Assembly (NCBI GenBank): GCA_023392515.1
Contig: JAEVYX010000120.1
Coordinates: 1 to 27,142, forward strand
DNA: 27,142 nt
Reading direction: 5' to 3'
Origin: Bacillota bacterium
GTDB taxonomy: Bacteria; Bacillota; Clostridia; Christensenellales; Aristaeellaceae
Shown: piece by piece, positions 8,358-15,282 of the stretch
Position numbering within the stretch: position 1 is the first letter of the stretch
Layout: the number at the start of each line of letters is the position of its first letter
Made by a program: the position numbers and the translations under genes
The notes under the pieces: generated by a model
Seen by the model: the letters and a program-made list of their open reading frames with translations, nothing else
Told to the model about the DNA's origin: nothing
Database searches by the model: none

Positions 8358-9351
8358 GGTTCCTCGCCCCTTCCTTCTGTGAGGGTTTGCGCTTGATTTT
8401 GCCGCCGGCCAGCACCGAATGCGAAGCACCGGCGATGCCCTGCGGGCGCAGCCACATCATTGCAATAATAATCACCGCGTAGATCACGTAGCGCCAGTTT
8501 TCCAAAAAGCGGAGCGACTCCGTAAGCACGGTCACAATCATGCTGCCCAGAATGGGCCCAACCAGCGTGCCCTGGCCGCCGATGACGATCATCGCCAGAA
8601 CGTTAAAGCCTGTATCGGTGGAAAATTGGGAGGCTTCAATGTAGTTGACAAACGGGGCGTACGCACAGCCGATGACCCCGGCCCAGAAAGCACCGTACAT
8701 AAAGTTGAGGGATTTGTAGAAGCTGGCTTGCACTCCCAGCGACTTGGCGGCAATCTGATCCTCGCGGATGGAAATCCACGCGCGTCCCACACGGGACTTG
8801 AGCACGCGGCTGGTCACAAACAGAAACAGCACGCCGATAATCAGGAAGATGAAGTAATAATATTTGGGGCGGAAGGTATCCAACCCAAAAAGCCAGGGAT
8901 AGGGGATGTTCTTGATACCCAGCGCGCCTCCCGTAACCGGCTCCCATGTTTGTGCGATAATACGGATGATTTCCGATGCTCCAAGCGTCACGATGGAAAG
9001 ATAAATGCCCTGCAGCTTGAGCGTCGGCAGAGATACCAGCAACCCTACCAGCGCGGCCACCGCCCCGGCAAGGGGAAGCAGCAGCCAAAAGTTGACCCCG
9101 AACCGGGTGGAAAAGATAGCACAGACATACGCGCCGATGGCGAAGAAGCCCGCCTGACCAAGGCACATCTGGCCGCTGTAGCCGTTAATGGCGTTGAGCG
9201 ACCCGGCCAGCGTCGCAAACATCAGTATGTTGCAGGCGTAGCGCACATACAGCGCCTTGGTAACCACGAAGGGCAGCACGCACAATACTGCGAAAACGGC
9301 CAACAGGAAGATGATCCGATGCTTGTTATAAAAAGCTAGCGCTTTGCTCAT
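8350..9351 (-). CDS. livM: Branched-chain-amino-acid-type ABC transporter permease LivM
   Basis: Integral membrane permease subunit, 333 residues with about ten hydrophobic segments. NGYSGQMCLGQAGFFAIGAY near residues 57-75 is the LivM signature, and AMIVIGGQGTLVGPILG near 255 is the conserved cytoplasmic loop that contacts the ATPases. The C-terminus is short and basic. Start and stop codons overlap those of livH and livG, so the four membrane and ATPase genes are translated as a coupled block. Confidence 0.93.
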   Translation of the reverse strand: MSKALAFYNKHRIIFLLAVFAVLCVLPFVVTKALYVRYACNILMFATLAGSLNAINGYSGQMCLGQAGFFAIGAYVCAIFSTRFGVNFWLLLPLAGAVAALVGLLVSLPTLKLQGIYLSIVTLGASEIIRIIAQTWEPVTGGALGIKNIPYPWLFGLDTFRPKYYYFIFLIIGVLFLFVTSRVLKSRVGRAWISIREDQIAAKSLGVQASFYKSLNFMYGAFWAGVIGCAYAPFVNYIEASQFSTDTGFNVLAMIVIGGQGTLVGPILGSMIVTVLTESLRFLENWRYVIYAVIIIAMMWLRPQGIAGASHSVLAGGKIKRKPSQKEGARNHG

Positions 9352-10235
9352 ACCCTGCTCCCTTTCTTGGCCGCGAAGCCCTGCGGGCGGATGACCAGCA
9401 TCAAAATAAGGAACCCGAAGGCAAATACGTCGCGGAAGGTCGCGGAGCTGATGGTGATGCCCAGGTTTTCAATGATCCCCATACACAGCCCGCCCAGCGC
9501 CGACAGCCGCAGGTCCACCAGCCCGCCCAGCACAGATGCGGAAAACGCCTTCATGCTGAAGTTGCCCCAAATGGTGGAGGATACCGTGTAGTAATAAATG
9601 GACAACAGGATGCCCGCAATACCGCCGAAACCACAACCGATGCAGTTGCCCAGCATCGCCGTGCGCTTGACGTTAATGCCCATCATATACGCTGCCTGCT
9701 TGTTCTGGCTGACTGCGCGCAGGGCCACGCCCCAGCGGGTGCGATTAAAAAACAGCGTAAGGCTGACCGCGAATAGGATCACCAACAGCATGACCACGAT
9801 CTGCAATAGCTTGAAATCCACCGCTATGGAACCCAGGCGGAGCGTATAGGTCGCATTGTTGATGATGTTGATGACCGGTTTTTGTTCCGGCCCAAACACG
9901 ATCTGCACCAAATTTTTCATTAAAATACTAAATCCGATGGTGCACAGCAGCGCGATATGCCGCGGAGCGTTAAAGAAGCGCTCATAGCATACCTTGTACA
10001 CCACAATGCCCAGAAGAAAAGAACTCGCAAATGCCATAAAGATGGCCAGCGCAAGGTTGTTGCCGAAAAACTGAAAGCTGTAAAATGCGCCGAAGGCGCC
10101 AATCATCATAATTTCGCCGTAGGTAAACGTTACCATGCCGACCACGCCCACAATGACCGAATACCCGATGGCCATCAGCGCATAAATCGATCCCTGGCAG
10201 ATTCCGTTAACCAACTGATTGAGTAAGTATTCCAT
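9348..10235 (-). CDS. livH: Branched-chain-amino-acid-type ABC transporter permease LivH
   Basis: Second permease subunit, 295 residues, with the start QLVNGICQGSIYALMAIGYS typical of LivH and VLGGLVDLRLSALGG near residue 240 as the coupling-loop motif. GGAGGA lies close before the ATG at 10235. The 93-base gap to livK holds a strong GC-rich hairpin, which probably adjusts the amount of LivHMGF relative to the binding protein. Confidence 0.93.
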   Translation of the reverse strand: MEYLLNQLVNGICQGSIYALMAIGYSVIVGVVGMVTFTYGEIMMIGAFGAFYSFQFFGNNLALAIFMAFASSFLLGIVVYKVCYERFFNAPRHIALLCTIGFSILMKNLVQIVFGPEQKPVINIINNATYTLRLGSIAVDFKLLQIVVMLLVILFAVSLTLFFNRTRWGVALRAVSQNKQAAYMMGINVKRTAMLGNCIGCGFGGIAGILLSIYYYTVSSTIWGNFSMKAFSASVLGGLVDLRLSALGGLCMGIIENLGITISSATFRDVFAFGFLILMLVIRPQGFAAKKGSRV

Positions 10236-10282
10236 ACTTCCTCCTCCGATGCCGAGAAGCGATGGGGTCTATCGGGTATTGT

Positions 10283-10308
10283 GCGGGGGCGGCCTGGGCC
10301 GCCCCCGC
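10283..10308 (-). terminator. GC-rich stem-loop between livK and livH
   Basis: An 11-bp perfect stem GCGGGGGCGGC/GCCGCCCCCGC around a four-base loop. On the transcribed strand it is not followed by a T-run, so it is more likely an RNA-stabilising or processing element or a leaky terminator than a full terminator. Such hairpins commonly sit after binding-protein genes in importer operons. Confidence 0.7.
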
Positions 10309-10328
10309 CGTAAAGCTAGATGTTTGAA

Positions 10329-11471
10329 TTATTTCTTGCCGTAGTCGAAGCCTTCCAGAACCTTCCAGCTGCCATCTACCACACCGCAGATCAGGTAATC
10401 GCGGGTGATGTCGCCGGCTTCTTCAAACTGGATGTGGCCGGTGAGACCGGTGATGTCAATGCTCTGCAGGGCATTGCGGATGGCTTCGCGGGTAATTTCG
10501 CCATCGCCGATAGATTCGATAGCCGCCTTGACGAGGTACGCGGTATCATACGCGCAAGCCGGGTGTACGGTGGGTTGGAACCCGGCCAGGGAGGCGAACT
10601 TGTCTTTCCACGCGGTCAGTTCGGCGTTGTCGGGATCAAAGAAGAACGGAGAAGTCACAATCAGGTTGTTGGGGTTGATGAGCTGCTTGAGAAGCTGCTC
10701 AGAGGTGCCAGGGCCCAGTGCCACGTGCTTAATGTCCCAGCCGGCGGAATCGGCGGCGTTGAAGATGGCAGATACAGGCAGACCCTGGTCCATAACCACC
10801 AGCACATCGGGGTTGGTCGCCTTCACCTTGGTGATGATGGAGCTGAAGTCCGTCTCGTCGGATTTATACTTTTCTTCGGTAACTACCAGGCCTTCGATAT
10901 CGGCTTGGGCCTTGAAGTTGTTGAAAGCGGCCATACCCCAGTCGCTGTCCACACGGATGACAGCCACATTGGTTACGCCCAGGTACTTTTTGAGCACATA
11001 AGTGGCCAGGAAGGGCGCTTCCTTATCCTGACGGCCCATGATGGAGAAGCAGAAGGGGCTCATGCCGGCATAGTCAGGCGCAGACGCGGTAGGCGACAGC
11101 TGCACAACGCCGTAACGATCCACGATGGGGGCATTGGCTTTGCAGGCGCCGGAGGAGAAATCGCCAAGGATTGCCATAATTTCATCATCTTCGGCAAATG
11201 AAGTTGCCATGGTGGAGCTGACCACCGGATCGCCCTGTGAGTCCTTCACGTCGATGGATAGCTGGTAGCCATTGGCGCCGCCGTTGGCATTGATTTCGTC
11301 AATCGCCATTTGCCAGGCAATCTGGAAGCCCTTGCCATACTCGGCATAGTTACCGGTCAACGGGGCGAGACCGCCCAGCTTGATGGTGCCTTTGCTTTCC
11401 GCTAAAGCGGGCAGCGTGGCAAGCGTCAGGAGCATGGCGACGGTCAGGAGGAGTGCGGTGAATTTTTTCAT
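10329..11471 (-). CDS. livK: ABC transporter substrate-binding protein, LivK-like
   Basis: Extracellular receptor of the importer, 380 residues. A basic start (MKK) and a hydrophobic stretch to about residue 22 end in ALA, a signal peptidase I site before Glu25. The mature part has the type I periplasmic-binding fold with IKLGGLAPLTGNYAEYG, the GDFSSGACKANAPI hinge region and a C-terminal GHIQFEEAGD typical of leucine/amide-binding proteins. There is no lipobox cysteine, which is unusual for a Gram-positive importer receptor. AAAGGAGAGG gives a very strong ribosome binding site. The cargo cannot be read from sequence, but the operon points to an amino-acid-like or cyclic amide-like compound. 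Confidence 0.92.
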   Translation of the reverse strand: MKKFTALLLTVAMLLTLATLPALAESKGTIKLGGLAPLTGNYAEYGKGFQIAWQMAIDEINANGGANGYQLSIDVKDSQGDPVVSSTMATSFAEDDEIMAILGDFSSGACKANAPIVDRYGVVQLSPTASAPDYAGMSPFCFSIMGRQDKEAPFLATYVLKKYLGVTNVAVIRVDSDWGMAAFNNFKAQADIEGLVVTEEKYKSDETDFSSIITKVKATNPDVLVVMDQGLPVSAIFNAADSAGWDIKHVALGPGTSEQLLKQLINPNNLIVTSPFFFDPDNAELTAWKDKFASLAGFQPTVHPACAYDTAYLVKAAIESIGDGEITREAIRNALQSIDITGLTGHIQFEEAGDITRDYLICGVVDGSWKVLEGFDYGKK

Positions 11472-11513
11472 GGGAACCTCTCCTTTCTAATAAAGAACCG
11501 ACGTATATCTCCA

Positions 11514-11539
11514 CGCGGCCCCTAAGCGCACAGGCCGCG
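11514..11539 (-). other. GC-rich stem-loop between the hydrolase-like gene and livK
   Basis: CGCGGCC (11514-11520) pairs with GGCCGCG (11533-11539) around a 12-base loop. No T-run follows on the transcribed strand. Together with the hairpin after livK it brackets the binding-protein message and may protect or release it by processing. Confidence 0.55.
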
Positions 11540-11553
11540 AAGGATTCCTTTGC

Positions 11554-12051
11554 TTACTTGTGGAAGTGCAGCTTGCAGGTGGCGCAGCCCTTGGCGATGG
11601 TGTCGCTAAGGTTTAAGGTAAGGCCCATCGCCTCGGCAATGCCGCGGTCGCCGTCCATGGCCATATCGCACAGCAGCGCGCAGGTTTCATCGCTGAAGCC
11701 CAGCTTTTTCCACGCGTTTACCAGTGCGCAGTAGTGGAAATTCACCGTCACGTTGTCCTGATCGGCTTGAATATCCGTCATATGGAAGGTCTGGGGGCCG
11801 ACCTTGGTTTCGTCGCCCAAAAACGCATCCTTGAAATCGACGCAGCTGGAGGGATCCGCACACTGCTTCTTGAAATTCTCGCCGTGCATCAGGCCGCAGC
11901 GCTTAATCGCCCGGCGAATGATCGGTTCGGCGTCGATGCCGGCCTTGACCATCTCATCGTAGATCAGGCCCATCCAGGTAGCACGATGCTCAATTTGTGA
12001 GCGGTTGACATTTACGATTTCCTCCACGGGGTTAGCGATGTTCTGGATCAT
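11554..12051 (-). CDS. L-2-amino-thiazoline-4-carboxylate hydrolase-family protein
   Basis: Small cytoplasmic protein of 165 residues, first gene of the operon. It resembles the ATC-hydrolase family, whose named member opens the ring of L-2-amino-thiazoline-4-carboxylate to carbamoyl-cysteine. Supporting features are the cysteine- and histidine-rich second half: FHYCALVNAWKKLG (105-118), CALLCDMAMDGDRG (124-137) and the terminal GCATCKLHFHK (155-165). The ribosome binding site GAGGAGGG is strong. If the assignment is right, the product would flow toward cysteine and then the desulfidase-like enzyme of the same operon. Family assignment is from remembered motifs; many members have no tested activity, and another ring- or amide-hydrolysing reaction is possible. 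Confidence 0.65.
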   Translation of the reverse strand: MIQNIANPVEEIVNVNRSQIEHRATWMGLIYDEMVKAGIDAEPIIRRAIKRCGLMHGENFKKQCADPSSCVDFKDAFLGDETKVGPQTFHMTDIQADQDNVTVNFHYCALVNAWKKLGFSDETCALLCDMAMDGDRGIAEAMGLTLNLSDTIAKGCATCKLHFHK

Positions 12052-12140
12052 GGAAAACCCTCCTCATCAATTGTGCGATGTGTTCTTTCCGGTTGCTGTA
12101 TGCTTATGTACAGCCGCTTGCATCGTTGTGGTTTGAAGAA

Positions 12141-12230
12141 GGGTACGCAAAACAATCAGTCGCTCTCGCGCCGTTGTGAGAGGCTTTTATGTATTGCTTC
12201 GTGCGACGAGGGCGTTTCACCTGCGTACCC
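12141..12230 (-). ncRNA. Structured 5' leader of the large operon, possible riboswitch-like element
   Basis: Within the roughly 250-nt leader between the predicted transcription start (about 12302) and the first gene, a 9-bp inverted repeat (GGGTACGCA / TGCGTACCC) closes a 72-base interior. Inside, in RNA sense, GUCGC can pair with GCGAC and CUCUC with GAGAG, making a nested multi-stem shape. I recognise no known riboswitch core and no T-box motif. No clear terminator lies between it and the start codon, so any control would act on translation or stability. Confidence 0.4.
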
Positions 12231-12308
12231 TGCACCTATGCAAATCTTCTATCGTTTAGAACACATCTTTGGCTTCCAGTTAAACTGGGCAACCATTGCC
12301 ATGTCATT

Positions 12309-12337
12309 AATATATCATTGGTCGACCAGCTTGTCAA
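12309..12337 (-). promoter_or_regulatory. Promoter of the large leftward operon
   Basis: On the minus strand TTGACA (12337-12332) and TATATT (12314-12309) are separated by exactly 17 bases, a near-consensus housekeeping promoter. Transcription would start near 12302 and read through to the terminator at 2188-2237, covering eleven genes. Confidence 0.85.
12319..12328. promoter_or_regulatory. Candidate GntR/FCD operator inside the promoter
   Basis: TGGTCGACCA is a perfect 10-bp palindrome located in the -35/-10 spacer. It matches the TGGT..ACCA half sites of FadR-type GntR operators with a two-base centre. Binding there would block RNA polymerase. The operon encodes one GntR/FCD regulator, the obvious candidate ligand. 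Confidence 0.7.
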
Positions 12338-12402
12338 CAAGTATTTTCATATATAGTACCAACGCCGTTGTCCGCTTTCAGAAAGCCCTTTTCCTCCAAC
12401 TC

Positions 12403-12431
12403 TTGAAAAGCTGCAAATAACCGTATATGAT
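12403..12431 (+). promoter_or_regulatory. Promoter of the two-component system unit
   Basis: TTGAAA (12403-12408) and TATGAT (12426-12431) are separated by 17 bases. Transcription would start near 12438, about 30 bases before the small ORF. It diverges from the catabolic operon promoter, with about 65 bases between the two -35 boxes. Confidence 0.7.
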
Positions 12432-12469
12432 TTGGTGTAATATGTTGTATTTATGGGGAGGCGAAGCGA

Positions 12470-12637
12470 TTGAGCGGCATCAACGGATACATCTCCGGCA
12501 TAGGGGCAACCTCCAGCCGGAGCATGATGGAGGGGTGGACCAATCCATACCGTGCCCTGATGCGCATCTCCCTCGATAGGGAGAAGTACACTGCTCCACC
12601 GAGACAATCCATTTCAGAGAGGCAGCCATTATGTTGA
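12470..12637 (+). CDS. Small 55-residue protein coupled to the response regulator
   Basis: A short frame starting with TTG at 12470 is preceded by GGGGAGG with eight bases of spacing, an excellent ribosome binding site placed just after the predicted promoter. It ends in TGA at 12637, overlapping the response regulator start by seven bases, so the two are translationally coupled. The product is soluble-looking, begins SGINGYISGIGATSSRS and contains EGWTNPYRALMRISLDREK; it ends in a single Cys. It has no membrane helix, no clear double-glycine leader and does not resemble AgrD. I do not recognise it. It might be a peptide signal precursor, a regulator-binding small protein, or simply a leader peptide. 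Confidence 0.6.
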   Translation: MSGINGYISGIGATSSRSMMEGWTNPYRALMRISLDREKYTAPPRQSISERQPLC

Positions 12638-13359
12638 AAATTGCTATCTGCGACGATATTGAAGCCGAGCTTCGGCATATCGCCGCACTGACCAGCGAAT
12701 ACCTGACCGAGCGCTGCGTAAACGCCGAAATCCGGGAGTTCAGCCACCCGGACGCATTGCTGAATGCCTGTGAAACCGAGACCTTTCATATATTCCTGCT
12801 GGACATGGTGATGCCCATGATCAGCGGGTTGGAACTGGGGCGGAGCATACGCCGTATCAGCACCGACGCACAGATCATCTTTATCACCACCGAACCCGGC
12901 TTTGCGCTGGATGCCTATTCGGTCAACCCCCTGCATTATCTTCTCAAGCCTGTGGATGCGGGAGCATTGTTTGCCACTATGGATCTGGCGGCGGAGAAGG
13001 TGGGCTTTGGCGAAGAAACCACCATTACGGTCAAAACGCGGGGTGGCCTGCGTACCCTCTCTATCGACGCCATTGCCTGCTGCGAATATGCACGCCACGC
13101 TGTAGCATATACGCTTGCAAGCGGCGAGCGGGTAGAAACCATCACAATCCCAGGCAGCTTTACCGAGCATGTTGCACCGCTTATGGGCGATCGGCGTTTT
13201 ATCCAGCCTCACGCCGCCTTTGTGGTTAACATGAGCCGCGTGGAGCGGCTGACAAAGGAAGGCTTTACCCTGCAAAACGGTACTTTCGTGCCGGTGTCCG
13301 GCAAGCAGTTCGCGGCAACCCGAAACGCCTATATGAGCTATCGTCTGGGGGGAGCATGA
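12631..13359 (+). CDS. Response regulator, LytTR DNA-binding type (AgrA-like)
   Basis: Cytoplasmic transcription regulator of 242 residues. The receiver domain (1-120) has the acidic pair Asp8/Asp9, the phosphorylated Asp58 in LLDMVMP, and the conserved lysine in HYLLKPVD. The C-terminal half (about 135-240) is a LytTR domain, with ITVKTRGGLRTLSIDAI at its start and RRFIQPHAAFVVNMSRVERL near the DNA-contact region. GAGAGG lies eight bases before the ATG. It overlaps the sensor gene by four bases. Regulators of this kind often control peptide-signalled or membrane-stress genes; the targets are not evident, though the divergent catabolic promoter is close. Confidence 0.93.
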   Translation: MLKIAICDDIEAELRHIAALTSEYLTERCVNAEIREFSHPDALLNACETETFHIFLLDMVMPMISGLELGRSIRRISTDAQIIFITTEPGFALDAYSVNPLHYLLKPVDAGALFATMDLAAEKVGFGEETTITVKTRGGLRTLSIDAIACCEYARHAVAYTLASGERVETITIPGSFTEHVAPLMGDRRFIQPHAAFVVNMSRVERLTKEGFTLQNGTFVPVSGKQFAATRNAYMSYRLGGA

Positions 13360-14621
13360 GGATGCAATTCCATGATTTTTTGCGCTCCATCGTCACAAAC
13401 GCCATGCTGGTGTCGCTGCTGTTTACGCTGGCCAGGCCTAAATGCCGCCCGCGGACGCTGCTCACAGCACTGACGGCCATCGTGCTGCTGGATCTTATGC
13501 TAAATGTCATTTTCTATCTTCGAAACGACTATACAACGCTGGGAAAGCTGGATATCCTTTTTTTCATTCTTGTAGGCGCCGCTGTAAAGCCCCTCTTTCT
13601 GGAAACGCTCGTGCAATGGCTCTTTAACTGTCTCACCGCTATGAACGTTTATGCTGTCACGGTCATTTTGAGTTACTACCTTTGCGGGTTTTTTCCGTAC
13701 CCGGCTTACGCCATTACGGCGCTGCGCTTTCTCCTTTTCGCCGCAGCCATATTCCTGTTTCACAAGCGCCTGCGGCCGCTCTATCGCCAGGCAGCAGAGC
13801 ATTGGAGCGTTTACCTTTTTGTGGCAGCCGGCCTCTTTGCAAATTTTGCCTGGTACTTTATGTCAAGTGACGATGTGGAGCAGACGCTCACGGAAGATTT
13901 TGCTCCGCTTCTGCTGCTCGTCGTGCTAACAACGCTTGTCTATCTCGCAATGTTTTTTTCGCTGCGAAAGACTTTGCGGGAATCGGCGCTGCGGGAGGAA
14001 AACCTAAAAATCCAGTCCGACCGCGAACTGACCCGCCAGCGGCTCAGCCTGATGGATGAGACTGTGCGGCAGATGAGCATCGTGCAGCATGACCGCCGCC
14101 ACTTCAACAACACGCTGCTTTCTCTGCTGAAGGAGGATGCTGCGGATAAGGCCGCCAGCCTCATACAGAAGCAGAGCGAGGCAATGCCTCAAAAACCCCA
14201 AAGTTACTGCCAGAATGTGTCGGTGAATGCCGCGGTATCATATTATGCCGAGCTTGCGCGGCAGCAGGGCATTTGCTGCGTACTTCGGCTGGATATTCCC
14301 GCGAAGCTTCATGTGGACGAGCTATCATTGGCAATGGCAGTATCCAACCTGATGGAAAATGCTATTGCCGCCGTCTCCGCCCTGCCTGCGGAGCTGAAGC
14401 GCGAGGTGCGCTTTACTGCCGTAAACACGGGTCAGCTCATTCTTGAACTCTGCAACCCATACGATGGCGAGGTCTTGCTGGATGAAAGCGGCTTACCTAT
14501 ATCGCACAAGGAGGGTCACGGCAAGGGCACGCAAAGCGTGGCCAATTTCGTAATGAAGTGCGGCGGCGAACTGGTGTATGAGCTTTCGGGCGGTGTGTTC
14601 AAGGTTCAGATGATGGTATGA
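13356..14621 (+). CDS. Sensor histidine kinase, GHKL type (AgrC-like)
   Basis: Membrane sensor of 421 residues, partner of the preceding LytTR regulator. About six hydrophobic segments fill residues 1-205, then a short coiled-coil linker (about 207-240). The phosphoacceptor is His245 in QHDRRHFNNTL, followed by a degenerate HATPase domain with the N-box SNLMENAIAAV (Asn335) and a terminal GHGKGTQSVANFV glycine-rich loop. This layout is the HPK10/AgrC architecture that usually senses peptides or membrane perturbation. The ATG overlaps the regulator stop (ATGA). Confidence 0.92.
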   Translation: MRMQFHDFLRSIVTNAMLVSLLFTLARPKCRPRTLLTALTAIVLLDLMLNVIFYLRNDYTTLGKLDILFFILVGAAVKPLFLETLVQWLFNCLTAMNVYAVTVILSYYLCGFFPYPAYAITALRFLLFAAAIFLFHKRLRPLYRQAAEHWSVYLFVAAGLFANFAWYFMSSDDVEQTLTEDFAPLLLLVVLTTLVYLAMFFSLRKTLRESALREENLKIQSDRELTRQRLSLMDETVRQMSIVQHDRRHFNNTLLSLLKEDAADKAASLIQKQSEAMPQKPQSYCQNVSVNAAVSYYAELARQQGICCVLRLDIPAKLHVDELSLAMAVSNLMENAIAAVSALPAELKREVRFTAVNTGQLILELCNPYDGEVLLDESGLPISHKEGHGKGTQSVANFVMKCGGELVYELSGGVFKVQMMV

Positions 14622-14801
14622 TGGATCATTAGGAACGCTTAACAAGTGATATTCTCCAAAATGCAGCAACCCAAAACGTAGGCTATGATGATGCAGCTCT
14701 CTTTACCAATGGAAATATGCCTGATATCATGAAACAATGAGAAGCATGAATTTGATAAAGAGTGGGGAGCTTCAATTCTGACATTGTGAGGGACTTGCTA
14801 T

Positions 14802-15227
14802 ATGAAAATGCCGGAAAAGATAGAGGCGAGCATGATTTCGATATGCGGTGTAAATTGTCTTGCGTGCAGCGTACACTTGGACAGCAAAAATCCATGCCCC
14901 GGATGCCGGGCATCGATAGAAAAAATCACTCGAAAAAGTTGCCGTAATTGCGTCAAAAAGCAATGTGCCTTTAAGCGGGGTTTTCAATGGTGCTTTGAAT
15001 GCAGATGCTTTCCTTGTACTCGAATAAAAAGCATTGGCCAACGGTATCGGCAAAATTACGATGTAGATTTGATACAAAATGGCTTGGATGCAAGGCAACA
15101 CATGGATGCTTTTTTGCAGGCTCAGAGAGAGCGCTTTGCCTGTAAATCATGCGGTAGTGTCATTGACCAACATCATCAGAGATGCAGTGAGTGCGGCAGG
15201 ATTTTTACAGGCAAAGCGATAAAATGA
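14802..15227 (+). CDS. Cysteine-rich DUF3795-like protein with zinc-ribbon tail
   Basis: A 141-residue protein with sixteen cysteines. The N-terminal part (ISICGVNCLACSVH, Cys15/19/22, then CPGC at 32-35, Cys47/50/55 and Cys64/67/69/72) fits the DUF3795 family, thought to bind metal. The C-terminal CKSCG...CSECG (114-131) is a classic zinc ribbon. GAGGG lies nine bases before the ATG at 14802. Function is unknown. It stands alone after the sensor kinase with a 180-base gap, and its lower GC content resembles the crt-like block rather than the two-component genes. The gap (14622-14801) contains a short non-started frame of about 35 residues that could be a relic, but I cannot assign it. Confidence 0.72.
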   Translation: MKMPEKIEASMISICGVNCLACSVHLDSKNPCPGCRASIEKITRKSCRNCVKKQCAFKRGFQWCFECRCFPCTRIKSIGQRYRQNYDVDLIQNGLDARQHMDAFLQAQRERFACKSCGSVIDQHHQRCSECGRIFTGKAIK

Positions 15228-15282
15228 CTGCCTGAATAGCTCAGCAAAACCACCTTCCACACAATGCGGAATTTGGTTCATC

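Noticed and set aside
8419..9339. 306-codon + strand frame opposite livM
   Set aside because: Shadow frame of a well-supported permease gene.
12141..12230. Known riboswitch or T-box in the operon leader
   Set aside because: The structure is suggestive, but no T-box AGGGTGG motif or known aptamer core was found, so it is only reported as a possible new leader element.
12470..12637. AgrD-type autoinducer precursor
   Set aside because: No amphipathic leader, no internal thiolactone Cys and no acidic C-terminal tail; no AgrB-like protease gene is present.
14640..14740. Short frame ending NGNMPDIMKQ before the DUF3795 gene
   Set aside because: No start codon with a ribosome binding site and no family match; at most a relic.
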